A stretch of DNA of 7,155 bases from JBFHER01 sp041584055 (GTDB taxonomy: Bacteria > Bacteroidota > Bacteroidia > Bacteroidales > UBA5342). The stretch spans positions 1-7,155 of the forward strand of contig JBFHER010000200.1 of NCBI GenBank assembly GCA_041584055.1, in the 5' to 3' direction. Positions 1 to 6,991 of this stretch are shown here, piece after piece. Position numbers and translations under genes: made by a program. Position 1 is the stretch's first letter. Each line of letters opens with the position of its first letter. Under the pieces are notes generated by a model. It had not been told where the DNA came from, searched no databases, and saw nothing but the letters and a program-made list of their open reading frames with translations.

Positions 1-56
1 TTCCTCACTCCCTTCGTCATCCTGTCCGGATAAGGCATGAAGCAGCAACTTGCCGG

Positions 57-2522
57 TTATTCCCGCACAAAAACGCGTTTTACACGCGCCGAAATACTTG
101 TGATAACCTCATAAGGGATGGTACCCATCCATTCAGCCAATACTGAGATAGATAAATCTTTTCCAAAAACGGTGACCTCTTCACCACATTGAACGCCCAT
201 ATCCGTCACATCTACCATGCACAGATCCATGCATATATTACCCACATAAGGCGCTTTCCTGCCATTTATCAGCACATAGCCCTTCCCGTTACCAAGCAGG
301 CGGTTTAAACCATCGGCATAGCCCACCGGTAAGATGGCAATCTCCGAATCGCGTTCCAGAACGCCGCGTCGACCGTAGCCCACAGTCTCGTTGCGTGGGA
401 CATGCTTCACCTGCACAACCCTTGTTTTTAAAGCACTGACATACTCCAGATTCGCTTGTTCAACCGAACTCACACCATACATACCAATCCCCAGCCTTAC
501 CATGTCCATCTGATGTTCGGCAAAACGCTCGGTTCCGGCGGAATTCAGGATGTGTTTTGTTGTTTGTATTTCCAGGGCCTCCTCTACCTTTGTTGACAAA
601 CGTTTAAACATCTCAATCTGTTCCATGGTGAAGTGATCCATCAATGCCTCGTCTGAAGCGGCAAGATGACTAAAAACAGACGCAACCTGAAGGCTTTGAT
701 GTTCCTTTAGAAAAGCAATTAGTTCGTCCAACTCGTTTTCAAGAAAGCCAAGACGGTGCATCCCTGAGTCAATTTTCAGGTGTACCGGGTAATTATGAAT
801 ACCCTGTGAAACAAGGGCACGATCGAAAGCGTGCAATACATCCAAACTATAGATTTCCGGTTCCAGCTGATGGCTGATCATTGTATGAAAACTTTTGGCT
901 TCAGGCGTCATCACAACGATAGGCACGGAGATGCCCGCGCGCCTGAGTGCAACCCCTTCATCTGCTACGGCCACGGCGAGGTAATCGATGCCATGGTACT
1001 GGAGCAAGCGAGCAATTTCAAAGGAGCCACTGCCGTAGGCAAATGCTTTCACCATGCCCATCACCTTAGTTCTGGGCTTAAGCAGGGATTTAAAGTAATT
1101 AAAATTATGAATCAATGCATTGAGATTGATCTCAAGGGTGGTTCGATGCACCTTTTCTTCCAGCCGATCTGATATTTTCTCAAACTCGAAATAGCGTGCA
1201 CCTTTCAGCAGGATGGCCTGATTATTTAAATCCATAAATGCCAGCCGTTCCAGCAATGCTTCGGTGGTATCAAAAAAGCGTGTCTCCATCTCAAAAAGCG
1301 AAGCACAAGAGCTTATCTCACCGCCGACACCGATTAAGCTATCCACATTTTTACTCATAAGCAGTCGGTTTACCTTCTTATACAGCTCTGTTTTATCGTC
1401 ACCAGACTGGATGATATCAGATAAAATCACTGTATGTTTGATGGTAGACTCAAGCCCTTGCTGATTTAGAAAGTCGAGTGCAATGTCGAGGGAACCAAGA
1501 TCTGAATTGTAGGCATCGTTAATCAGCAGACTTCCCCCCCGCCCCTTTTTCAGCTCCAGGCGCATTGCCACAGGCTCCAACATGCCAAAACCCTCCACAA
1601 AATCAGCAGGATTATATCCAAGGGCAACGAGGGCAGCAAAGCACGACAGACTATTTTCGATGGATGCTTTGTCAACAAAAGGAATTTCCAGAACAAGTCT
1701 GTTTTTTCTGTATTTCACCGCTAAAAATGTCACCCTGGTGGTTTGCGATAAAACACTTGCATTGATGTCGCCGGCGCCTTTCAGCGACCAACTAATCTTG
1801 GCAATATCCTGAAGGGCATGATTTCTCCTGATCCCTTCTGTGATACGTTCATCGTCGATGCCATAAATGAGTGTCTCCGCCCCGGCAAACAGCTTTAACT
1901 TTTCATCAATCTTCTCCTCGTAGGAGTCGAAATTCTCCTGATGCGCCGGACCGATATTTGTGATGACCCCAATTTCAGGCGAGATGATTTCTTTCAATTT
2001 TTCCATCTCACCAACCTCAGAGATGCCGGCCTCGATCAGATACACTTCCGAATCCAGATCAGACATCCAGATGGACAGGGGAACACCGATTTGTGAATTA
2101 TAACTTTTAGGAGACCGACTGGTGGTGGCTTTTCCATTCAGCAATTGAGCCAACCATTCCTTAAAAACTGTTTTGCCATTGCTTCCGGTAACACCAAGCA
2201 CCTTTCCCTTAAAAAGGGAACGTTTGTAGGCTGCTAATTTTTGAAGAGCCACCGTTGTGTCCGGGACATGAATCAAAACCACACCCGCTTTGCTAACCTT
2301 GTCTGCATCACTTACAACAAAGGCTTTTACGCCCCTTCCCTTCAATTCATCGATAAAACGATGACCATCCTGCCGTTCTCCTTTTAAGGCAAAGAAAAGG
2401 GTATCATCCGCATTCATTAATGAACGACTGTCAGTAATCAGGTTCGAAACGATCTTGCTGCCATCCTCACCTATTAACTTCCCACCGGTTATGTATGCTA
2501 TTTTCGAAAGACTAATCTTCAT
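57..2522 (-). CDS. murF-alr: Bifunctional MurF ligase / alanine racemase fusion
   Basis: This 821-residue cytoplasmic protein joins two peptidoglycan-precursor enzymes. Residues 1 to about 455 are a MurF-type ligase, which adds D-Ala-D-Ala to the UDP-MurNAc-tripeptide using ATP. They show the N-terminal DSR (31-33) and FFALKGERQDGH (43-54), the P-loop GVTGSNGKT (110-118, Lys117), an EAG...GEM segment (164-173), GPAHQENF (191-198) and NDAYNSD (335-341). Residues from about 460 to 821 are a PLP-dependent alanine racemase. They show the PLP lysine in MVKAFAYG (Lys492), KIDSGMHRLG (Lys583, Arg590), VRLGIGMYG (Arg676), the second catalytic Tyr716 in VGYG, GYADG (735), NICMD (762-766) and PYEV (804). 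All key residues of both halves appear present, so both should be active. The fusion is common in Bacteroidota. The ATG overlaps the end of the upstream GSCFA gene by 11 bases, which suggests translational coupling. Confidence 0.96.
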   Translation of the reverse strand: MKISLSKIAYITGGKLIGEDGSKIVSNLITDSRSLMNADDTLFFALKGERQDGHRFIDELKGRGVKAFVVSDADKVSKAGVVLIHVPDTTVALQKLAAYKRSLFKGKVLGVTGSNGKTVFKEWLAQLLNGKATTSRSPKSYNSQIGVPLSIWMSDLDSEVYLIEAGISEVGEMEKLKEIISPEIGVITNIGPAHQENFDSYEEKIDEKLKLFAGAETLIYGIDDERITEGIRRNHALQDIAKISWSLKGAGDINASVLSQTTRVTFLAVKYRKNRLVLEIPFVDKASIENSLSCFAALVALGYNPADFVEGFGMLEPVAMRLELKKGRGGSLLINDAYNSDLGSLDIALDFLNQQGLESTIKHTVILSDIIQSGDDKTELYKKVNRLLMSKNVDSLIGVGGEISSCASLFEMETRFFDTTEALLERLAFMDLNNQAILLKGARYFEFEKISDRLEEKVHRTTLEINLNALIHNFNYFKSLLKPRTKVMGMVKAFAYGSGSFEIARLLQYHGIDYLAVAVADEGVALRRAGISVPIVVMTPEAKSFHTMISHQLEPEIYSLDVLHAFDRALVSQGIHNYPVHLKIDSGMHRLGFLENELDELIAFLKEHQSLQVASVFSHLAASDEALMDHFTMEQIEMFKRLSTKVEEALEIQTTKHILNSAGTERFAEHQMDMVRLGIGMYGVSSVEQANLEYVSALKTRVVQVKHVPRNETVGYGRRGVLERDSEIAILPVGYADGLNRLLGNGKGYVLINGRKAPYVGNICMDLCMVDVTDMGVQCGEEVTVFGKDLSISVLAEWMGTIPYEVITSISARVKRVFVRE

Positions 2523-3507
2523 TGTTATCCATTATTTCGCTTAAGCGTCTCAGTTCTTTCCGCAAATCAACGTAAGGGTAAGACTGTTGCAACAGCGTCA
2601 TTTTATCGATTGTTGTTTTAATAAAATCCAGATAATTTGAATCCGTCGGATTAAACGGCTTATGCGCTACAGCTCTGTTTATCTGTGAGACATCTTTTAT
2701 TATTTTTTTTGCTTCATCCGACACCCATGATTCATGTATTTTCTCCCAGACATAATCAATTCCGGTCTGGTTAATGTGCACCATGTCAGCATCATAAAAG
2801 CGATAATCTCTTAATTCATCCTGAATGAGTTCATAGGATGGAAAATAATCGCACTTTTCGAACATGCGGCACAACTGATAAACCGCCAGATGCAACACAG
2901 ACTTACTCAATTGATTTTCGTGTGCACCATCTTTCAGGTGCCGTACCGGACTCACGGTAAATACGATCTTCAGCTGCGGATTTATAGAATACAGCTCCAC
3001 AAGTAATTTCTTGTATATCTCAACAATTTCATCCACCTCCAGGCGGTAGCGGTTAAATGCTGCAGCCGGAATTTTGTGGCAATTTGAAATGATCTGTCCA
3101 TTCTCTTTCCACTCATACACCCACGATGTGCCGAAGGTGAGGAATAAAAAGTCAGCTTCCTTCAGGAACTCGTGGCCTTTTTTTGTCTGCTCTTCAATGT
3201 TGCTTAACAACTCCAGCTTCTCAAACGACGAAAAGCGGCCATGATGCATCAAACTATGCCACAAACCATTCTGATTGACCAGCACATCCTCAGAGGGTTC
3301 TTCCTGCTGCATCAGTGCCCTTAAACAATCGGCATCAGAAACCGGATTATACATCACGCCGTGTGGGTTTATACAGGTCTGAAATTTAAGTTCTGAAAAA
3401 CATGCGCCAATGTTATCCGAAAAACACGACCCCAAAAACATTAACTTGTGATGATGTTCAATCCTTTTTGTAGGACCTTTTACTTCTACGGGGGTTCTGA
3501 ACTTCAT
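2512..3507 (-). CDS. GSCFA domain-containing protein
   Basis: This 331-residue protein belongs to the GSCFA family, which is named after its N-terminal motif; here it reads GSCFSDNIG (from residue 26). No reaction is established for the family. The layout resembles SGNH/GDSL hydrolases: a nucleophile-like Ser in GSC, LTFGTSW (about 123-129), FTVSPVRH (183-190) and a late DMVH (241-244) that matches the Asp-x-x-His block. A hydrolase or esterase role is therefore an inference. There is no signal peptide, so it is probably cytoplasmic. I chose the ATG at 3507 (MKFRTPVEVKG) because family members usually begin this way. It leaves a 10-base gap after the upstream gene, whereas an in-frame ATG at 3534 would add nine residues and overlap that gene by 17 bases. 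The gene lies between an envelope lipoprotein gene and murF-alr in one operon, which hints at an envelope-related role. Confidence 0.9.
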   Translation of the reverse strand: MKFRTPVEVKGPTKRIEHHHKLMFLGSCFSDNIGACFSELKFQTCINPHGVMYNPVSDADCLRALMQQEEPSEDVLVNQNGLWHSLMHHGRFSSFEKLELLSNIEEQTKKGHEFLKEADFLFLTFGTSWVYEWKENGQIISNCHKIPAAAFNRYRLEVDEIVEIYKKLLVELYSINPQLKIVFTVSPVRHLKDGAHENQLSKSVLHLAVYQLCRMFEKCDYFPSYELIQDELRDYRFYDADMVHINQTGIDYVWEKIHESWVSDEAKKIIKDVSQINRAVAHKPFNPTDSNYLDFIKTTIDKMTLLQQSYPYVDLRKELRRLSEIMDNNED

Positions 3508-3517
3508 GGTGCATTGT

Positions 3518-4540
3518 TTAATTTCCGCCCACAACCTTCATTAATTCATCGAGATCAGGGGTCAAAATCACTTCAGTACGACGGTTCTTCTGCCTTGCTT
3601 CTGCTGTTTTTGCAGGATCAAGCGGGATAAACTCTCCTCTTCCGGCAGCAGTAATCCGTGCAGGGGCAATCTCTTTGTTTTTAAGAAGAATACCAACAAT
3701 AGCAGTCGCACGCTTCACACTTAAATCCCAGTTATCCTTTATCTGACCGCTACCATTGTAAGGCACATCATCGGTGTGACCTTCTATCAGCACTTTTATA
3801 TCAGGATTGTCAGCCAGCACTTCTGCCAATTTCCCCAGGGCCTGCTGTCCTTTTGGATCCACATCCCATTTCCCGGATTGAAACAAGAGCTGCTCATCCA
3901 ACGAAACATAGAGGCGACCATCCTTCATGTGAACATCCAGACCATTTCCCTGATAGCCCTTCATGGCCTCAACAACACGCGACTGCAATGAATTCATCAA
4001 AGAGTCTTTTTGGTTGATCAAACGTTCCATCTCCAGTATTCGGGCATTGCGTTCTTCGATTGATTTTTTTGCCTGTTCAAGATCGGCAACCGTCATTTCA
4101 AGGGCGCCACGCTTACTCATCAAGGCTGCCTGAGTGGATGACAAAGCATCTTCTCCGGCCTGCAGGTCATTCTGAAACTCCTGTAATTGCTGCAGTAAGT
4201 CGCGCATTTCCTGAGTCGAACCAGCGGCCGTTTCATCATAGGTTGCAAGCAGGTCAGCATATACTTTTTTATTTCTATTTAACTCATACTGCAACTGATA
4301 AACTTTTTTTGACAAACGAGTGGTGTCGGCAAGCAAATTACTATTTTCGTTCGACAGAGAGGCCACCTGTGCATTCAGTTCGTTGTTCTGAACACCTAAC
4401 TCCCTTGTCTGACGTTTTGCCGCAGCCAGATCATCACGCATTTTATTGTAATCCGTCTCCATGTCGTTAAATGTTTTCATGGGAACACACGAAACGAAGA
4501 ACGCAATTATTAAGATTGAAAAAATTGATAAGTGTTTCAT
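3518..4540 (-). CDS. OmpA/MotB-family coiled-coil lipoprotein
   Basis: This 340-residue protein starts with a lipoprotein signal (a hydrophobic stretch ending FFVSC, lipidated Cys18), so it is predicted to be exported and membrane-anchored. Residues about 25-190 are rich in Glu, Gln, Leu, Asn and Lys with heptad-like spacing and should form a long coiled coil. Residues about 200-328 are an OmpA-like peptidoglycan-binding domain: LLFQSGKWDVDPKG (218-231), LIEGHTDD (251-258), DNWDLSVKRA (269-278), AAGRGEFIPL (298-307) and KNRRTEV (318-324). Asp257 and Arg277 correspond to the diaminopimelate-binding Asp and Arg of E. coli OmpA. The insert between GHTDD and DNWDLS is MotB-like. The likely role is tethering the outer membrane to the wall. 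It is the first gene of the operon with the GSCFA gene and murF-alr. Which OmpA subfamily it belongs to cannot be settled by eye. Confidence 0.9.
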   Translation of the reverse strand: MKHLSIFSILIIAFFVSCVPMKTFNDMETDYNKMRDDLAAAKRQTRELGVQNNELNAQVASLSNENSNLLADTTRLSKKVYQLQYELNRNKKVYADLLATYDETAAGSTQEMRDLLQQLQEFQNDLQAGEDALSSTQAALMSKRGALEMTVADLEQAKKSIEERNARILEMERLINQKDSLMNSLQSRVVEAMKGYQGNGLDVHMKDGRLYVSLDEQLLFQSGKWDVDPKGQQALGKLAEVLADNPDIKVLIEGHTDDVPYNGSGQIKDNWDLSVKRATAIVGILLKNKEIAPARITAAGRGEFIPLDPAKTAEARQKNRRTEVILTPDLDELMKVVGGN

Positions 4541-4568
4541 AATTAGTGATTTTTTATGACAATCATTG

Positions 4569-4576
4569 CAAATTAA
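4569..4576 (-). promoter_or_regulatory. Possible -7 promoter element before the OmpA lipoprotein gene
   Basis: Read on the minus strand this is TTAATTTG, one mismatch from the Bacteroidota -7 consensus TAnnTTTG. It lies 28 bases before the ATG at 4540, inside the 96-base gap after the methyltransferase gene. A TTGACC string sits just upstream (4585-4590) but too close to be a normal -33 partner. The gap is otherwise A/T-rich with no clear terminator. The call rests on one weak motif. Confidence 0.25.
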
Positions 4577-4636
4577 CTAAAATTGGTCAAGACTTTTATG
4601 CGCTGTATCATGAAGTTATACACCATTAACTCACAA

Positions 4637-5440
4637 TCAGAACAAGATGTGAAAGTGTTCTTTTGGCAAATCTGTGTTTAATATGAGAATCCCCATGCGA
4701 TATAAATCAATTGACAGTCTTATTTCCGGTGCTTTCACTGTCTCCAGCCAGACCTTCTCCATGCCCTTTGACCAGTGAATATCATCCAGAATGAGAACGA
4801 TTTGAGATGATGAATATTGCTGAATTAACGTAATGTAACGTTTGCTTGCCTCATAGGTATGGTTACCATCCACGTAAAAAAGCTGAAATGGCCCATTGCC
4901 TTTCAAAACGGCCTCCAACTCATCATCAAAAGCAGCATGCAACACCCGGATATTTTGGATGCCCGCATCCTTGTGCAGCCCCCGTGCAAATGCTGCCAGT
5001 TCAGGGCACCCTTCTATGGTAAGCACAGATGCCTTCGGCTTTCCCATGGCAAGATAAGCAGACGACAGTCCAAGGGAGGTGCCTAATTCCAATATATGCT
5101 TCACATCAAATGCCTTTGCAATCCGAAACAAAAGTTGTCCGTACTGCCGCGTAATTACAGAACGCCGATACACGGCTTTTACACGTCGCGTAAATTGTTT
5201 TTGTCCCCCCGCCCCAAAATCAGTGATGCGCAGCCGTTGTCCATCGTGTTTTAGCTGTGCTGACAGGGCCTTTAATTGATCATATGCAGTGTAATGATGC
5301 TTGTCGAAAAGAATTTCGCGAATAAAATAAGATGCAAAGGCAGATCTTTCCTTCCTGCTGATTCCCGTAAGGTTTTTAAAAAGGAAGCGACAAAAAGATA
5401 AAATCCTGAAGACTAAGAGTGAATACCTTGACTTATTCAT
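4637..5440 (-). CDS. Class I SAM-dependent methyltransferase (O-methyltransferase-like)
   Basis: This 267-residue protein has a Rossmann methyltransferase core. The SAM-binding glycine loop is ILELGTSLGLSSAYLA (116-131), followed by the acidic ribose contact in LTIEG (140-144, Glu143), FYVDGNH (188-194) and VLILDDIHWSKGM (215-227). The DGNH and LDDIHW segments resemble catechol/caffeoyl-CoA-type O-methyltransferases, where acidic residues bind a metal ion; a metal site here is inferred. The substrate is unknown. The first 30 residues are basic and hydrophobic (LLVFRILSFCRFLFK) without a cleavage site, perhaps a membrane-associating helix. Before the core is a glycine-rich TDFGAGGQ (73-80), which should not be mistaken for the SAM loop. 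The gene is flanked by gaps of 96 and 175 bases, so it is probably transcribed alone or reads weakly into the envelope operon. The ATG at 5440 is the only good start seen. Confidence 0.88.
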   Translation of the reverse strand: MNKSRYSLLVFRILSFCRFLFKNLTGISRKERSAFASYFIREILFDKHHYTAYDQLKALSAQLKHDGQRLRITDFGAGGQKQFTRRVKAVYRRSVITRQYGQLLFRIAKAFDVKHILELGTSLGLSSAYLAMGKPKASVLTIEGCPELAAFARGLHKDAGIQNIRVLHAAFDDELEAVLKGNGPFQLFYVDGNHTYEASKRYITLIQQYSSSQIVLILDDIHWSKGMEKVWLETVKAPEIRLSIDLYRMGILILNTDLPKEHFHILF

Positions 5441-5615
5441 GTAAGAGGGATGCGAATCGAATATACATTAATCACACTTTTGTTGTTATCAACACGTCTG
5501 AAAAGGATTTTAGAGCGAAGCTTTGAACCTTAATTTGATACGGTGTAGCGCAATGCAATAAAAGACACCAGCCCGCAAACAGACATGGCATAATTTAAAT
5601 GCGAAGCAGGCACTT

Positions 5616-6044
5616 TTACTCGATTTCTAATTCCATTTCGATGTTTTCTATAATTGAATCTCCTGTAGATTCAATCACCTCCAACAGGTCCACCCCCACT
5701 TCCTTGAGGGCTTCCGTACCTTCCTTAAGCCCTTCTTTTAAATCTTTGCTATTTCTAAATATCTGATACTTTATCATGTTCTTTTTCACAAGAATCTCTT
5801 CCTTAAACTCCAATTGATCCTTGTATTTCGCATACCATTTCTCAGAGAAATCTTTAAAAATCCGATCTTTTTTCTCCCATGTTTCTTTGCTGAAGGATTT
5901 GTAATCGTCTTCCAACATATCCACAAATTCATCAAACTTCTCAAGGTAATCTTCTTTCGAATTTGGCGTGTTATCACAGCTGGTCGTGCTAAAGCCTAAA
6001 AGGATTAAAAACAAAAATGGCAGTAATTTTCTCTTTTTTATCAT
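5616..6044 (-). CDS. Small charged helical lipoprotein, function unknown
   Basis: This 142-residue protein has a basic start (MIKKRK), a hydrophobic stretch and a lipobox ending STTSC (Cys23), so it is predicted to be a lipoprotein. The mature part is very rich in Lys, Glu and Asp and should be almost entirely helical. It reads as short helical units: EDYLEKFDEFVDMLEDDY (31-48), a Trp-containing segment KETWEKKDRIFKDFSEKW (53-70), and a final acidic amphipathic helix from about 97 to the end. The pattern of a short lipoprotein with YLxxF, WE and a charged middle resembles small Bacteroidales lipoproteins placed in a domain of unknown function (possibly DUF6565, from memory and unverified). 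No enzymatic motif is visible. It is transcribed divergently from sfsA across a 64-base gap, and no function can be inferred from that neighbour. Confidence 0.8.
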   Translation of the reverse strand: MIKKRKLLPFLFLILLGFSTTSCDNTPNSKEDYLEKFDEFVDMLEDDYKSFSKETWEKKDRIFKDFSEKWYAKYKDQLEFKEEILVKKNMIKYQIFRNSKDLKEGLKEGTEALKEVGVDLLEVIESTGDSIIENIEMELEIE

Positions 6045-6069
6045 GAGATGCGTTATTAGTTAAAAGCGT

Positions 6070-6077
6070 TACTTTTG
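6070..6077 (+). promoter_or_regulatory. Predicted -7 promoter element of sfsA
   Basis: TACTTTTG matches the Bacteroidota sigma-factor -7 consensus TAnnTTTG at every fixed position. Transcription would begin a few bases downstream, near 6083-6085, giving a leader of about 25 bases before the ATG at 6109. No clear TTG-type -33 element is visible about 20 bases upstream, which lowers confidence. The start region is A-rich (AAAAAG, then TTACGCAA) with no Shine-Dalgarno site, as is usual in this phylum. Confidence 0.5.
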
Positions 6078-6095
6078 TAAACGTGTAAATCGACA

Positions 6096-6103
6096 AAAAG
6101 TTA
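6096..6103 (-). promoter_or_regulatory. Possible -7 promoter element of the small lipoprotein gene
   Basis: On the minus strand this reads TAACTTTT, one mismatch from TAnnTTTG. It sits in the right arm of the inverted repeat, mirror-placed to the sfsA element. It would start transcription near 6089, about 45 bases before the ATG at 6044. The two predicted transcripts would then overlap at their 5' ends. No good -33 element is present. Confidence 0.3.
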
Positions 6104-6108
6104 CGCAA

Positions 6109-6849
6109 ATGCAATTCAAAGATAAACTAATTGAAGGAAAACTTATTAAACGCTACAAAAGATTTCTGGCAGATATTGAACTTAAAAACGGAGATGTTGT
6201 GTTGGCACATTGCACCAACACAGGTTCTATGAAGAGTTGCATTGAAGCAGGAGCGCCGGTGATGCTAACACCGGTAAATGATCCAAAACGAAAAACAAGG
6301 TTCACCTGGGAAATGATTTTTATAAACAATGCTTGGGTTGGCATCAACACGATGAATCCCAATCGCTTTGCCTACGAAGCCGTTCAAAAAAACGAAATCC
6401 CTGGTCTGGAAGGCTATACAAGGGTAAAAAGTGAGGTTAAATTTGGAGACAGTCGCTTTGATCTTCGCCTTGAGAAGCAAGATGAAGTTTGTTTTGTTGA
6501 GATAAAGAATGTCACCATGCGTGAAGGCAAGGTGGCCCTCTTTCCCGATGCTGTAAGTGCCCGCGGGTTAAAACACCTGAACACCCTGCTTGAAGTCAGG
6601 AAATCAGGAATGCGGGCAGTGATGCTCTACATCATTCAACGGATGGATGTGGAGCTGTTTAAACCCGCTGCGGCCATCGATCCTGACTATGCACAAACAC
6701 TTCGTTATGTGATTGATCAAGGGGTTGAAATCATTCCAGCTCAGTTGAAGGTTCATCCGGAAGGTATTGATTTCCATCGAATTCTGCCTTATGATTTACG
6801 CCCGGATCAGCTCAGCACGCCATCAAAGGCATCCGGAAAGCTAGACTGA
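6109..6849 (+). CDS. sfsA: SfsA family protein (DNA/RNA nuclease-like)
   Basis: This 246-residue protein matches the SfsA family along its whole length (the E. coli protein is 234 residues). The N-terminal part (about 1-80) is the OB-fold-like nucleic-acid-binding half, with ELKNGDVVLAHCTNTGSM (24-41). The C-terminal half shows the PD-(D/E)xK-type nuclease site: FGDSRFDLRL (112-121, Asp118), FVEIKNVTM (129-137, Glu131 and Lys133) and LFPDAVSARGLKHL (144-157), then LYIIQRMD (173-180) and IDPDYAQTL (190-198). SfsA was first named for stimulating maltose use in E. coli; nuclease activity is a later assignment, and the cellular role is still unclear. The catalytic residues appear intact. The gene stands alone on the plus strand, with its own promoter-like element 32 to 39 bases before the ATG. 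The ATG at 6109 begins MQFKDKLIEGKLIKRYKRFL, as family members do. Confidence 0.94.
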   Translation: MQFKDKLIEGKLIKRYKRFLADIELKNGDVVLAHCTNTGSMKSCIEAGAPVMLTPVNDPKRKTRFTWEMIFINNAWVGINTMNPNRFAYEAVQKNEIPGLEGYTRVKSEVKFGDSRFDLRLEKQDEVCFVEIKNVTMREGKVALFPDAVSARGLKHLNTLLEVRKSGMRAVMLYIIQRMDVELFKPAAAIDPDYAQTLRYVIDQGVEIIPAQLKVHPEGIDFHRILPYDLRPDQLSTPSKASGKLD

Positions 6850-6891
6850 AGATTCTGATATGCACTTGTAACGGCTTATTTAGAATTAGGA

Positions 6892-6935
6892 GTGTTGGGG
6901 ATGTTGGAATGAGGAAGTGTTGAAATGTTGGAATG
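6892..6935. repeat. Short direct repeat of GTTG/ATGTTGGAATG type
   Basis: Two near-copies lie in tandem, at 6892-6911 and 6917-6935. Both start GTGTTG and end with the identical 11-mer ATGTTGGAATG (6901-6911 and 6925-6935), with the 11-mers offset by 24 bases. The strand is strongly purine/T biased (T, G and A only from 6889 to 6935). Simple TTGGAATG-type strings of this kind are familiar in Bacteroidota intergenic regions and may vary in copy number. Confidence 0.55.
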
Positions 6936-6991
6936 TTAAACGTCAAAAAGTTACTATTCTTTGCTCACGAAATGTCGGACTCACCCCCAAA

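Larger units (their letters stand above)
6066..6106. repeat. Imperfect inverted repeat in the divergent lipoprotein/sfsA gap
   Basis: The left arm GCGTTACTTTTGT (6066-6078) and right arm ACAAAAAGTTACGC (6093-6106) are inverted copies. They differ by one mismatch and one extra base, with a 14-base spacer. The pair fills most of the 64 bases between the two divergent starts. Each arm contains a promoter-like string for its own direction, so the symmetry could reflect paired promoters or an operator for a shared regulator. Confidence 0.55.

Noticed and set aside
831..1172. A 113-codon plus-strand open frame opposite murF-alr
   Set aside because: It lies entirely antisense to a conserved enzyme, and its His-rich sequence matches no family.
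1534..1545. Run of seven G (minus strand) within GGGGCGGGGGGG in the MurF half, a possible slippage or phase-variation tract; a near-identical string is at 5205-5215
   Set aside because: The reading frame is intact, and the spacing from LELK to NDAYNSD looks normal for the family. Both strings simply encode Gly/Ala/Arg-rich turns. Too short and too few runs for a convincing G-quadruplex.
2204..2220. Perfect 7-base stem TTCCCTT/AAGGGAA with a 3-base loop
   Set aside because: It lies inside the MurF coding sequence (residues around SLFKGK) and is explained by the codons; no terminator context.
4060..4470. A 136-codon open frame on the plus strand opposite the OmpA lipoprotein gene
   Set aside because: It is antisense to the coiled-coil region of a well-supported gene, has no recognisable motif and a composition (many His, Pro, Arg) typical of an antisense reading.
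4631..4652. TCACA...TGTGA inverted repeat at the methyltransferase stop codon as a terminator
   Set aside because: The stem is only five bases with an imperfect extension, it overlaps the last codons, and no T-run follows on the minus strand.
5458..5494. TATATTCG (minus strand, 5458-5465) as a methyltransferase promoter, and the small inverted repeat TGTTG-TTAT-CAACA (5481-5494)
   Set aside because: The -7 match is imperfect with no -33 partner and leaves only about 10 bases of leader. The 5-base stem is within chance expectation.
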